Assembly: GCA_021773035.1 (NCBI GenBank)
Contig: JAJFKU010000071.1
Coordinates: 20,584-84,583 of the forward strand
Direction: 5' to 3'
Origin: Woeseiaceae bacterium
GTDB lineage: Bacteria > Pseudomonadota > Gammaproteobacteria > Steroidobacterales > Woeseiaceae
DNA length: 64,000 nucleotides
In this document: positions 25,103 to 34,682 of the stretch, in pieces
Layout of the letters: each line of letters opens with the position of its first letter
Position numbering within the stretch: the first letter of the stretch is position 1
The notes under the pieces: model-generated
The model's input: the letters and a program-made list of their open reading frames with translations, nothing else
Database searches by the model: none
Told to the model about the DNA's origin: nothing
Program-made: the position numbers and the translations under genes

Positions 25103-27997
25103 CTATAAAGGCTTGCCCTCAGCACTTAACTCAACAATCTCGTAACCCAGACCTTCGAGACCGGGAAGAATGGACTGCTTGTCCCCTACCACTACGATCA
25201 CCATGTCATCCATTGACAGGTATTCCTGCGCCAGGGCATCAATCTCCGCGGCGCTAATGCTGTCGAGAATTTCGTTTTGCTCCGTTACGAAGCTCGAATC
25301 CAGGTCGTAGCGCATGATAGTCGACAGGAAACCGAGCTTTTGCCGCGGTGTCTCGTATTTTCGGGCGTCGCGCTGGCCGATGGAATTGCGCGTGAACAAC
25401 AGCTCCGATTCGCTGATACCGTCCGTGACATAGCGCTCTATCTCACGCTCGAACTCAACGATGGATTCGGCGGTAACATTGCTGCGTACACCGGCAGACG
25501 CGGTGAATACTCCATAGTCTTCCGCTGCGTTAAAGCCGGTTCTTGCACCGTAAGTGTAGCCCTTGTCTTCGCGAAGATTCAGATTAATACGACTGTTAAA
25601 CGCTCCGCCCAGTGCGAAGTTCATCAATCCCGCCCGGTAATACTCCCCGGTCGCATCGAATATCATTGAGCGCTTGCCGATGCGTATTTCCGACTGTGCC
25701 GCATCCGGCTTGTCGACCAAATAGAGTGCCCTTTTCGTTGAACTCGGAAACGGCTTCAATTCCGCCGCCGGTACGGCAGGACCGTCCCAGACCTTAAACA
25801 CCCCGAGCTTGCCGAGCAAAACGGCGCGCTCCATGTCGCTAACCGCAATAATACTGCCGGCCGACGGCGAGTAGTGCGTCCGGTAAAACTTCCGAACATC
25901 TTCGACGGTGAGTTCCTGCACCGTTTCTGTTATGCCGATATCGGCATAGGCGATAGCATTGTCTTCACCAAGCAGCAGTTTTTGATAAACCACATTTGCC
26001 GTTACCTGCGCTTGTTTTCTCGAGCGCTCTATCCCCTGCAATGTCTGGCTCTTGAGTCGCGAGAAATCCTGCTCATCGAACTTCGGACTCAGCAGTTTTT
26101 CTGCGGCGATCGCCAGCGTCTCATCGAGATTCTGGCTGAGACTGCGCACTGTTAGTACGGTTTCATTGTTACCCGACGCGAAGGAGACACTCGAGCCAAG
26201 CTTCTGCAGGCGGTTACTGAGTTCCTCATTGCTGGAGCTCAGAGTCGCCTCATTCATCATAGCTGCGGTCAATGCTGCAAGACCCAGTTTTTCCAGCGAC
26301 TCATGACGCTGCCCTGCCTTGATACGTAAACTGATTGCGGTCGTCGGCGTCTCGTTGTTCACCGCACCCAGTACTTTGACCCCGTTTTCGAGCGAGTCGC
26401 GCCAGATTGGCGGCAGCTCAATTCCCGGATTCGCGTTGGCGTTCGGCATGATGCTGCGATCGAAATCGTCCCGCGGAATACGCAACTCCAGATCGCTGTC
26501 GGTCAACATCACATAGTCAGGCAAATCACGTTCGACACGCTCCCAGGTATCGGTCTTCGCAATCTCCTCACCCTGCCCCAGCGGCACCACCCGCATGATC
26601 ACTGCTGGCTGCCCCTTTATATACTGGCGATATACACGCATGACGTCTTCCTTGGTCACGCCGTCGTAACGCGCGATGTCGTCACCAATGTAATTCGGGT
26701 TACCGGTGAAGGTCTCGTTACTGGCTAGCTGGCCCACCTTGCCGGCGACACTTTCCAGACCGTATATCATGCCCGACGTAATACCGACCTTAACGCGCGT
26801 CAGGTCGTCATCGAGCACGCCACGCTCTTCGAATTCGAGCAGCGAATCGCGTACGATTTTTTCGAGGTCGGCAAGCGTTGCACCCGACTGCGGATTGGGT
26901 AGCGCCGCAACGCTGAAAGTACACGACAACTCAGCGCAGCCGTGACCGGCCTGGGCCTGCACCGCGATATCGCCCTTGATCATGTTTTTATACAGTAACG
27001 ATGTTTTACCCTGCCCCAGAATGGACATCAGAACATCCAGCGGTGCCTCATCCACATGCCGCGCGTATACCGTCGGGATAGCCATGTAGAGCAGCGGCAA
27101 AGCAACGTTATCCTCCATCGAAATGTAGCGGTCGGACGCCAGCGTCACGACAGGCTTCTCGGGCATCGCCACGGCCGGACCAGATGGAATAGAAGCGAAA
27201 TACCTGAGCACCCAGTTCAGGGTTTCGGTGGTATCGAAATGGCCGCCGATCGTCAGGATCGCGTTGTTCGGACCGTACCATCGTAGAAAAAATTTCTTAA
27301 GATCGTTCACATTGACGCGATCGAGGTCAACCATATGTCCGATGGTCGGCCATGAATAGGGATGTGCCTGCGGGTATAGCGCCTCGCTAACCCGTTCGTT
27401 CAATCGTCCATAGGGTTGATTGTCTATACGCTGGCCACGCTCATTCTTGACCGTCTCGCGCTGCACCTCAAATTTCTCCTGAGTAACCGCATCGAGCAGA
27501 AAACCCATACGATCGGCTTCGAGCCAGAGCATTTTCTCCAGCTGATTCGCCGGCACCGTCTCGAAGTAGTTCGTGCGATCGGCATTGGTGGTGCCGTTCA
27601 GCGTACCACCGGCTTCCGAAATGATTTTGAAGTGCTCCTCATCGGCGACGTTCTCCGAACCCTGGAACATCATGTGTTCGAACAGGTGTGCGAAGCCCGA
27701 TTTGCCGATTTCCTCACGAGCGGATCCAACGTGATAGGTGACATCGACGTGTACCAACGGATCAGATCTGTCCTCGTGCAGAATCACGGTGAGGCCATTG
27801 TCCAGACGGTACTTTGTGTACGGAATCACCACAGCATCACCAGCGCTATCGTGTCGCTCAACAGACTCGAGCAATGTCACGCCGGATGGCAGCTCGTTTG
27901 CTGCCGACTGCTCAACCGCTTCCTTGTCAGCGCTGCCGCAACCGGTGAGCGCAATGAGGGTAACCAGGGCGCAGTATGCCGTTCGTTGAAATCTCAT
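25103..27997 (-). CDS. Double M16-domain zinc peptidase, lipoprotein
   Basis: The 964-residue protein has a lipoprotein signal peptide (lipobox LTGC, Cys20) and two M16 units. The first, residues about 60-500, holds the inverted zinc motif HLFEH in GFAHLFEHMMFQGS and a downstream glutamate in LWLEADRMGF. The second, about 540-950, lacks the motif and contains the conserved GYTYGARTGF-type R/Y pair. This is the pitrilysin/insulinase layout of active and inactive halves. It should act on peptides at the membrane surface in the periplasm. It has a hairpin after its stop and no clear operon partner. Confidence 0.92.
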   Translation of the reverse strand: MRFQRTAYCALVTLIALTGCGSADKEAVEQSAANELPSGVTLLESVERHDSAGDAVVIPYTKYRLDNGLTVILHEDRSDPLVHVDVTYHVGSAREEIGKSGFAHLFEHMMFQGSENVADEEHFKIISEAGGTLNGTTNADRTNYFETVPANQLEKMLWLEADRMGFLLDAVTQEKFEVQRETVKNERGQRIDNQPYGRLNERVSEALYPQAHPYSWPTIGHMVDLDRVNVNDLKKFFLRWYGPNNAILTIGGHFDTTETLNWVLRYFASIPSGPAVAMPEKPVVTLASDRYISMEDNVALPLLYMAIPTVYARHVDEAPLDVLMSILGQGKTSLLYKNMIKGDIAVQAQAGHGCAELSCTFSVAALPNPQSGATLADLEKIVRDSLLEFEERGVLDDDLTRVKVGITSGMIYGLESVAGKVGQLASNETFTGNPNYIGDDIARYDGVTKEDVMRVYRQYIKGQPAVIMRVVPLGQGEEIAKTDTWERVERDLPDYVMLTDSDLELRIPRDDFDRSIMPNANANPGIELPPIWRDSLENGVKVLGAVNNETPTTAISLRIKAGQRHESLEKLGLAALTAAMMNEATLSSSNEELSNRLQKLGSSVSFASGNNETVLTVRSLSQNLDETLAIAAEKLLSPKFDEQDFSRLKSQTLQGIERSRKQAQVTANVVYQKLLLGEDNAIAYADIGITETVQELTVEDVRKFYRTHYSPSAGSIIAVSDMERAVLLGKLGVFKVWDGPAVPAAELKPFPSSTKRALYLVDKPDAAQSEIRIGKRSMIFDATGEYYRAGLMNFALGGAFNSRINLNLREDKGYTYGARTGFNAAEDYGVFTASAGVRSNVTAESIVEFEREIERYVTDGISESELLFTRNSIGQRDARKYETPRQKLGFLSTIMRYDLDSSFVTEQNEILDSISAAEIDALAQEYLSMDDMVIVVVGDKQSILPGLEGLGYEIVELSAEGKPL

Positions 27998-27999
27998 TG

Positions 28000-28354
28000 A
28001 TGTTTTCCTGTGCTTGGTTTCGGGAAATGAAACGTTAGTAAGTGTATGAGTACGGCTGTGGCCAAAATGGCCACCTCAATTTTCGGCGTTTACCTGTTCT
28101 CGAAGCGCCTCGGCGTTTGCCGGTTTGAATTCCGAGCAGTACTCCGGTGCGTAGACACGCACATCATGCCTTGTCGAAAACACTTGAGGAACAACAGACG
28201 CAGAGCCGTCACGGAAACAGCGACGCTCGCCGGTATTTGGCGGCCAAGGGGTCTTTCGTACATCCGACGCGCTCGCTCCAGGTTTCAGGTCCGTTCGATA
28301 GTACTCAATGGACCCAAATCATGCAGCGAAAGTTCGCAGAATAGTCGGTCTGCC
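28000..28354. other. Intergenic stretch with one 80-codon open frame lacking a start
   Basis: Between the protease start and the UbiM stop there is no supported gene. On the minus strand 28076-28318 is open for 80 codons and has protein-like composition near its end (RHDVRVYAPEYCSEFKPANA), but it has no ATG, GTG or TTG near the front. It could be the tail of a decayed gene or a small protein with an unusual start. I see no promoter or repeat that settles this. Confidence 0.3.
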
Positions 28355-29566
28355 CTACCTCGGGCGAAACAGCGCCGGGAACCGCCGTTTGTCACGTCCT
28401 GCTTCGGTGAGTTTGCTCTGGATGACGTGTTTTAGTGGCGGCAGATTATTCGCCACTCTCAGCACCGTTCGACGTGCCAGTTTTGCAACGGCCCGGTCAT
28501 CGGTAAACAGTTTCACCAGTCCGTTGGTGCCATGGAACATCGGTTTGGTCGCCCGCATATGCCTTCGCTGGTAGCGTTGCAGTAATGTCGTCGAGCCAAT
28601 ATCTGTGTGCGCAGCTGATGCGGCGATGATTTCCCTCGCGAGAATCTCCTGGCCGCTGAGGCCCAGGTTATAGCCATGCGCGGTGACGGGGTGCATGCCG
28701 ACCGCTGCATCGCCGATAAGCGCGACACGGTTCGCGTAGAACTTGGAAGCATGAACGCCGATCAACGGATAGGCGAAACGCTTGCTGGAAAGCTGCATCT
28801 TGCCGTAGCGGCAATTGAATCGGTTTTCGATATCGTGGCTGAACGCCTCGTCACTTAGTGCCATTATTGAGTCGCGTTCGTTGATCGGTGCCGTTACGAC
28901 GATTGATGAACAATGGCTGTCCAGGGGCAATACCGCCAGTGTCCTGCCGTAATGGAAACACTCGTAGGCTGTTTCGTCATGTGCCTTGCTGTGCCCCATG
29001 CGGCAGACGATGCAAACGCGACCAAAGTCGTGCATGGATGCCGGGATGCCTGCCATCCGGCGCGTGTCGGAGTGGCGGCTGTCTGCTGCTACGACGAGCC
29101 GGGACCTTATTCGTTGCCCATCCGACAGGGTCAGCGTGGCTTCGCGGGCATCTGTTGCGACTGATATCACAGTCAGGTCCGTGTGGATTTCGACGTCGTC
29201 GAGGGCATGCACTTCGTCGTAAAGCGCCTTGCGAATAACGTTGTTGGACACGATGAAACCAAGCGCATCGTGCGGCTCCGAATTGCCACCAAAACTGAGA
29301 CTGTATGGGGATGTGCCATCCATGACCTTTGCCGCCCGAATAGGAGGCCTGTCGGGGGCGGCGATCCGCGACCAGACTCCGATCTCTTGCAGGATTCGCA
29401 CGGATTGGTGCGTCAGTGCGATGTCTCGCCCATCGAACTCGGGTGCGGCGAGCCGGGTTTCGGGCTGTTTTTCGATCAGCGCAATCGTGAGGCCCTTATT
29501 CGCAATCGTACGGGCGAAACTCAAACCAGCCGGGCCAGCGCCGACAATCACAATGTCATAGGTCAT
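28355..29566 (-). CDS. ubiM: FAD-dependent ubiquinone-biosynthesis hydroxylase, UbiM-like
   Basis: The 403-residue protein begins IVIVGAGPAGLSFARTIANK (FAD-binding GxGxxG), has a NAD(P)H-monooxygenase mid-motif and the conserved GDAAVGMHPVTAHGYNLGLS. It belongs to the UbiH/VisC flavin-monooxygenase group. The N-terminus (IEKQPETRLAAPEFDGRDIA; LTHQSVRILQEIGVW) resembles UbiM, an aerobic ring hydroxylase that can replace UbiF/UbiH. No other ubi gene is adjacent. The family is certain; the exact ring position it hydroxylates is inferred. Confidence 0.85.
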   Translation of the reverse strand: MTYDIVIVGAGPAGLSFARTIANKGLTIALIEKQPETRLAAPEFDGRDIALTHQSVRILQEIGVWSRIAAPDRPPIRAAKVMDGTSPYSLSFGGNSEPHDALGFIVSNNVIRKALYDEVHALDDVEIHTDLTVISVATDAREATLTLSDGQRIRSRLVVAADSRHSDTRRMAGIPASMHDFGRVCIVCRMGHSKAHDETAYECFHYGRTLAVLPLDSHCSSIVVTAPINERDSIMALSDEAFSHDIENRFNCRYGKMQLSSKRFAYPLIGVHASKFYANRVALIGDAAVGMHPVTAHGYNLGLSGQEILAREIIAASAAHTDIGSTTLLQRYQRRHMRATKPMFHGTNGLVKLFTDDRAVAKLARRTVLRVANNLPPLKHVIQSKLTEAGRDKRRFPALFRPR

Positions 29567-29815
29567 TTTGGGACGAATACCGAACGGAGATCTGTTTATG
29601 CATCGTGGGGATTTGCGGAGCGACCCACAATACGCAGATACCGTACTGGACCGGTCGAATAGTGCAACAATGAGAGAAATATCCTATCATTAGTAATTGT
29701 TATTTAGATATTTACGTAATAAACGATAAAAAATGATTGTTCTTTATCTTTCCAAAATAGCTCATTTACGATAGTATTTAACCCAATTAGAACTTTTTTA
29801 ATCATAGATGATCGA

Positions 29816-30148
29816 ATGAAAATTGACCGCCTGACAACCGATAAGGAAATCCTGCGCGAGCTCGGACAACGCCTCACCCGCATTCGCAAGCAACAGGGCT
29901 ACATCCAGGAAGCGCTTGCGAAAAAAGCCGGCATCGGCGTCGCGACGCTGCGGCGTATCGAACACGGCCAGGACAGTCAGATGGAGTCGTGGTTCAAGCT
30001 CCTCAGGGCACTTGAGCTCACGCAGTCCATCGAACAGCTGCTGCCCGAGAACTTCGACTCCCCGATGGCCGAAGCGCTCGCCGCCAAGAAACGCCGTCGA
30101 AAAACGTCGCAGCTGCCAGCGACGGCATGGGGCGATGAAGCACCGTGA
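29816..30148 (+). CDS. hipB: HipB-like antitoxin, XRE-family DNA-binding protein
   Basis: The 110-residue protein has one helix-turn-helix (LGQRLTRIRKQQGYIQEALA, then KKAGIGVATLRRIEHGQ) and a basic tail (AAKKRRRKTSQ). It overlaps the HipA-like kinase gene (GTGA), the arrangement of hipBA toxin-antitoxin pairs, in which HipB neutralises HipA and represses the operon. The 120 bases upstream are markedly AT-rich and include TTACGTAA at 29712-29719; the promoter and operators are probably there. Confidence 0.88.
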   Translation: MKIDRLTTDKEILRELGQRLTRIRKQQGYIQEALAKKAGIGVATLRRIEHGQDSQMESWFKLLRALELTQSIEQLLPENFDSPMAEALAAKKRRRKTSQLPATAWGDEAP

Positions 30149-31440
30149 CAACCGCGACGGTAAGCCTGTGGAATACCACCGTTGGCTACGTATCGATGAG
30201 CCACGAAGAACGCTTCGCACGATTCGAATACGACCCCGACTTCGTCGACAGAGGCGTCGAACTCGCACCGCTGACCATGCCGCTGCGCGCGCGCCGCATC
30301 TACCAGTTCCCCGAACTACAGCCGCGCAGCTTCCACGGACTGCCGGGGCTGCTGTCCGACAGCCTCCCCGACAAATACGGCAATCGGCTGATCGATGTCT
30401 GGCTTGCACGTCACGGGCGTAGTGCATCGACATTCAATGCCGTTGACCGGCTCTGCTACACCGGCCGCCGCGGCATGGGCGCCCTCGAATACGAGCCGGC
30501 CGCCGATGTAATCACCGGCAACGACAAACTGCTCGAGGTGGAGCAACTGGTCGAACTGGCTTCGCTCGCCTTCACCAGTAAGGCCGCACTCGACACCCGG
30601 CTCAGCGATGACAGTACCGAACAGGGCTTGCTCGATATCCTCAGCGTTGGCACATCTGCCGGCGGCGCACGCGCCAAGGCCGTCATTGCTTTCAACCCGC
30701 GGACACAACAGGTACGTTCCGGCCAGTTGAACCTGCCCGCCGGATTCGAGCACTGGCTGATCAAATTCGACGGCGTTGAATTCAGTGGCGACTGGGGCGT
30801 AGCCGACCCGGCCGGCTACGGCCTGCTCGAATACAGCTACTACGAAATGGCCAGGGCCTGTGGCATCGATATGATGGAAAGCCGTCTTCTGACCGAGGGT
30901 GGCCGAAATCATTTCATGACACGCCGTTTCGACAGAGACACCGAGGGCAAAAAACACTTCATGCAAACACTCGGCGCACTCGCCCACTACGATTACTGGG
31001 AAAGCGGTCAGTACTCGTATGAACAAGTATTCATGATCATGAAAGAACTGGGCCTGCCGCAAGCGGATATAGAGGAGCAGTTTCGACGCACCGTCTTCAA
31101 TATCGTTAGCAGCAACCAGGACGATCACGTTAAAAACATCGCTTTCACGATGGATAGACTCGGCCGCTGGCGCCTGTCGCCTGCCTACGATGTATGCCAC
31201 GCCGAAGGTAGCGATTTCACACGCTTTCACCAGCTGAGCGTCAACGGCAAGACCGGTGACTTTGTGCTCGCGGACCTCAAACACCTCGCCGAATACGCAG
31301 GCCTGCCGCGAAATCGCGAGCGGGCGGTCCTGGAGCGAACGGTCTCGGCGTTTTCCGGTTGGTCCGAACGTGCCCGCCAACTGGGCGTTCCGACATCGCT
31401 TCGCGAGCATGTCAGCCGAACATTGCGAATGAACTGGTAG
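30145..31440 (+). CDS. hipA: HipA-family serine/threonine kinase toxin
   Basis: The 431-residue protein begins with a GTG overlapping the HipB stop. It has the N-terminal beta subdomain (FHGLPGLLSDSLPDKYGNRL), the Ser-containing loop TSAGGARAKAVI, the catalytic loop SSNQDDHVKNIAF and the metal-binding LSPAYDVC. These are the HipA kinase hallmarks; well-studied HipA proteins phosphorylate glutamyl-tRNA synthetase and induce dormancy. The target here is not known, and some HipA relatives have other substrates. The pair is intact. Confidence 0.92.
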   Translation: MTTATVSLWNTTVGYVSMSHEERFARFEYDPDFVDRGVELAPLTMPLRARRIYQFPELQPRSFHGLPGLLSDSLPDKYGNRLIDVWLARHGRSASTFNAVDRLCYTGRRGMGALEYEPAADVITGNDKLLEVEQLVELASLAFTSKAALDTRLSDDSTEQGLLDILSVGTSAGGARAKAVIAFNPRTQQVRSGQLNLPAGFEHWLIKFDGVEFSGDWGVADPAGYGLLEYSYYEMARACGIDMMESRLLTEGGRNHFMTRRFDRDTEGKKHFMQTLGALAHYDYWESGQYSYEQVFMIMKELGLPQADIEEQFRRTVFNIVSSNQDDHVKNIAFTMDRLGRWRLSPAYDVCHAEGSDFTRFHQLSVNGKTGDFVLADLKHLAEYAGLPRNRERAVLERTVSAFSGWSERARQLGVPTSLREHVSRTLRMNW

Positions 31441-31610
31441 TTATGTAACGAGCCTCAATTTATGTCAAAGGCAAAACCCGGCCAACAGCATATTTTCGAA
31501 CGCTGTGTTTGATTGCTATTTATCTTTCCTTGCGACATCAATCACGTCTCTGTTCGCCGACAAGAACTACTTTAAGGGGCGAATCAGCAAACCTTGAAGG
31601 GCTCGACATT

Positions 31611-33512
31611 ATGTTACGAAACATTTTGGGCGGTGGCATTGCGCTCGCTTTAGTGGCGACGCTGGTGTTCTTAGTTCTTCAATCGAGAACCGTCAACGAA
31701 GATTATTACCTGTCGCACGCGGCACGCATCAACCTGTTGCAGAATGCCGATGCCGATCGTAGCGCCGCACTCCAGGGCCTGCAAAGCGCGCTCGACGACG
31801 GGCGGCCGGTTGCGGAACCGGTACTCCACGCACTGAACCGATTGCTCGAGGGCCAGACGTCGCTGCAACAATCATTCAACGACAACATCGTCGAAGAGGG
31901 TATTGCAGACAGAACGCAGATTTATGCGTCGGCGGTAGAACAGTTCGTTGCGACCAGCAATACCTTCGTCGCACACCAGGAAAGCGTGTCCAGCGCCCTG
32001 GCCACCCTGCAATACGAGTCACCGGAAGTCGTCAAGGCGCTGCGCCGCTTCCGGCTGGACATCGAAGCACAGAACGCCTTCTCGCTCACGCTGGATGTAA
32101 TCGACTATGCCGCCGGAAACACCCGGGTTCGGGATGCAAACCTGCGCCGCAACATTGCGGCATTCCGAAACGATACGACTGTGGACGCACAGATGGCCGG
32201 ACGCATGGATACTTTCCTTAGTGCCGCGAGCACAGTTGTTGCTGAGCGCACGCATGCCAAAGCAGCAATTAAGCAGATCAACGACGTCGAGACGGCGGCG
32301 GCAACCCGCAATCTCCTGAATGCCCTGCAAGCCACGAACCGGCTGACGGTTGGGCGCGCCGAACGCGCACGCATGTTGTTGGCATTGCTCAGTGTGTTCC
32401 TGCTCGGTGGCGTGGCCTTCGTCGGTTTTCGCCTGCGACAGAGCTATCACGCGCTGAACGATAGTAACGAAGCACTTGAGAGCATGAACAGCGGCCTCGA
32501 AGAGCGCGTTGCCTCCCGCACCGAAGAACTGTCCGAAGCTTTCCACGAACTCAAGGAATCTCAGGTACAGCTTGTGCAGGCCGAGAAGATGTCCTCGCTG
32601 GGCTCCCTGGTAGCCGGCATCAGCCATGAGATTAATACGCCACTGTGGTACCTGATCAGCAACGCGACAACCATTCAGGAACGGCTTGGAACGGTGAAGG
32701 AGCTGTCCGCAGTCAGCAAGGGCATGCTCGAAAAAGTTCGCAGCCGGGAAAATCCGCGCCAGGCATTGTCCGAGGGTCTCAATGCGTTGAACAAGCTGTA
32801 CCACGATGGTCTTGACGATGACATAGAGGAAGCCGGCGATCTGCTTGAAGACTGTATCGACGGTCTTAACGATCTTACGGAAATGGCGCAAAGCCTCAAG
32901 GACTTCAGCCGCCTCGACAGAGCTCCGGTCGGTGAATTCGATGTGAATGACGGCCTCGATAAAACTCTGCTGATCGCGAAAAACAAACTCAAGGACAAAG
33001 TCACTGTTCACAAGGAATACGGCGATGTTCCCGCTGTCGTATGCTCCCCCTCACAGATCAATCAGATATTCCTGAACCTGATTACGAACGCCGCCGACGC
33101 GATTGAGTCCAGCGGTGAAGTTACGCTCAGCACCCGTGCAGAAGGTAACAAGGTCCTGATCAGCGTGAGCGATACCGGTGGCGGTATTCCAGATGACATA
33201 CTGTCCAAGATTCACGACCCGTTTTTCACCACCAAAGAAGTTGGCAGCGGCACCGGACTCGGCCTGTCGATCGTTGACAAGATCATAAAATCCCATCATG
33301 GCAGCCTGCAGGTGGAATCCACGGTCGGCGAAGGCACGACGTTTACCGTCGTCCTGCCGGTCGAGGCACCAACGGCCGACAGCAGCGGCGAAGAAACACA
33401 GGAGCCCGAAGAGCTGGAGAACATCGATCCTGCTGACACGGTGGTCATTGAGCGGATGCCCAGTACGGTATCAGTGAATCCTGGCACAGAACTTGGAGCA
33501 CCCGCTACGTGA
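31611..33512 (+). CDS. Transmembrane sensor histidine kinase with helical periplasmic domain
   Basis: From the ATG at 31611 (GAAGGG nine bases upstream) the protein has 633 residues: a membrane helix at about 4-24, an all-helical periplasmic sensor (25-254), a second helix at about 255-275, a coiled coil, the H-box SHEINTPL with His339 as phosphorylation site, the N-box NLITNAADAI and the G-boxes DTGGGIPDD and GSGTGLGLSI. It overlaps the response-regulator gene by four bases. The ligand is unknown. It heads a three-gene operon ending in a TonB-like protein. Confidence 0.92.
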   Translation: MLRNILGGGIALALVATLVFLVLQSRTVNEDYYLSHAARINLLQNADADRSAALQGLQSALDDGRPVAEPVLHALNRLLEGQTSLQQSFNDNIVEEGIADRTQIYASAVEQFVATSNTFVAHQESVSSALATLQYESPEVVKALRRFRLDIEAQNAFSLTLDVIDYAAGNTRVRDANLRRNIAAFRNDTTVDAQMAGRMDTFLSAASTVVAERTHAKAAIKQINDVETAAATRNLLNALQATNRLTVGRAERARMLLALLSVFLLGGVAFVGFRLRQSYHALNDSNEALESMNSGLEERVASRTEELSEAFHELKESQVQLVQAEKMSSLGSLVAGISHEINTPLWYLISNATTIQERLGTVKELSAVSKGMLEKVRSRENPRQALSEGLNALNKLYHDGLDDDIEEAGDLLEDCIDGLNDLTEMAQSLKDFSRLDRAPVGEFDVNDGLDKTLLIAKNKLKDKVTVHKEYGDVPAVVCSPSQINQIFLNLITNAADAIESSGEVTLSTRAEGNKVLISVSDTGGGIPDDILSKIHDPFFTTKEVGSGTGLGLSIVDKIIKSHHGSLQVESTVGEGTTFTVVLPVEAPTADSSGEETQEPEELENIDPADTVVIERMPSTVSVNPGTELGAPAT

Positions 33513-34681
33513 GCGACAAAGCACGCATTCTTTTTGTCGACGATGAGAAACGCGTGCTGAACGCGATGCGCGGCCTGTTTCGCCGTGAATTTGAACTCTT
33601 CCTGACAACCGACGGTGCCGAAGCGGTGAAGATCGCCGAACGCGAATCCATCGACGTCCTGGTCGCCGATCAACGCATGCCGGGAATGACCGGGGTCGAG
33701 GTACTGGGCCAGGTAAAATCGGTGTCGCCGCATACGGTTCGTATCCTCCTGACGGGCTATGCTGATCTCGACGCCATCGAAGGTTCCATTAACATCGGCG
33801 AGGTGTTTCGCTTCCTGAGCAAACCCTGCCCGCCGGCACTGCTGCGCGAAACACTGGCGCAGGCGGTAAGTACGGCTCGCGCCAGCGCTGCGGCGGCCAC
33901 GGCCGCTGCGAAAGCCACACCCATCCCACCGCTTAGCGAGCCAGCCCAGGCGACAGAAACAACGAAAACCACCGAGGCCGCCAAAGCGACCGAGGACACC
34001 GGTGCAACGACAACCAGTCAGATCATCCCGTTCCCCGCACCGGCCGAGAAAGCCGCAGAAAAACCGGCAGCTGCCGCCGAGAAAGAGAACGATGATGGCT
34101 TCGACACCGAGATCGTACTGTCGGGGGAGTCCATCTCCGAGACCCGACAACCTGCTGCTGAGGACGACAACGTCTGGGAGGTAGGTGTTGCGATATTCAG
34201 TATCGACCCGGGTTTCGCAGAAACCACGGTGAGGGCCCTATCCCCGGGTCGCGAAGTAAACCTCGCAACCAATCTTGTACGGGTGCTGGAGGTACTTGAA
34301 CAGCAACGCGCCGGTGTTCTGATTACGGACTTCACGAACGACGTGAACATGCTGCGTAACATGATCGGCTCCTTAAAACAGGTGCTCCCGGAACTGGTGA
34401 CCATAGTGGTCAGCGAAAATCGCGACGCCAGCGAGATGATAGACCTGATCAACTACGGCCAGGTGTTTCGCTATGTGGACAAGCCGCTGGAACTGCCGCG
34501 CTTCCTGAATGACGTAAACGCGGCTGTCCTGAAGCATGTGCAGCTCCTCAACCATCCGGAACTCGTGCAGCGCCATGCCGTGGTTGAACAACAAGGCGGC
34601 AGCAAAAACGATACCGGATTGACGCAGTTTGTTGGCCGTATCAAACAGCTGGGCAAACCCTGGCGCCGTGTGAATCGCTAG
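33509..34681 (+). CDS. Response regulator with one intact and one degenerate receiver domain
   Basis: The 390-residue protein starts with a GTG overlapping the kinase stop. The first receiver (residues 1-120) is complete: Asp11, Asp12, phospho-acceptor Asp54 (LVADQRMPGMTG), Thr82 and Lys105 (FLSKP). A low-complexity Ala/Thr/Glu linker (about 125-220) follows. The second receiver (about 222-345) keeps Asp in LITDFTND and Lys in VDKPLE but lacks the acidic pair, so it is probably not phosphorylated. There is no DNA-binding, GGDEF or HD-GYP output domain; signalling must go through protein contacts. Confidence 0.88.
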   Translation: MSDKARILFVDDEKRVLNAMRGLFRREFELFLTTDGAEAVKIAERESIDVLVADQRMPGMTGVEVLGQVKSVSPHTVRILLTGYADLDAIEGSINIGEVFRFLSKPCPPALLRETLAQAVSTARASAAAATAAAKATPIPPLSEPAQATETTKTTEAAKATEDTGATTTSQIIPFPAPAEKAAEKPAAAAEKENDDGFDTEIVLSGESISETRQPAAEDDNVWEVGVAIFSIDPGFAETTVRALSPGREVNLATNLVRVLEVLEQQRAGVLITDFTNDVNMLRNMIGSLKQVLPELVTIVVSENRDASEMIDLINYGQVFRYVDKPLELPRFLNDVNAAVLKHVQLLNHPELVQRHAVVEQQGGSKNDTGLTQFVGRIKQLGKPWRRVNR

Positions 34682-34682
34682 C

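Noticed and set aside
30316..31410. Long open frame on the strand opposite hipA
   Set aside because: It mirrors the codon structure of a clear HipA kinase, has no start signal and no family resemblance; it is a by-product of GC-rich codon usage.
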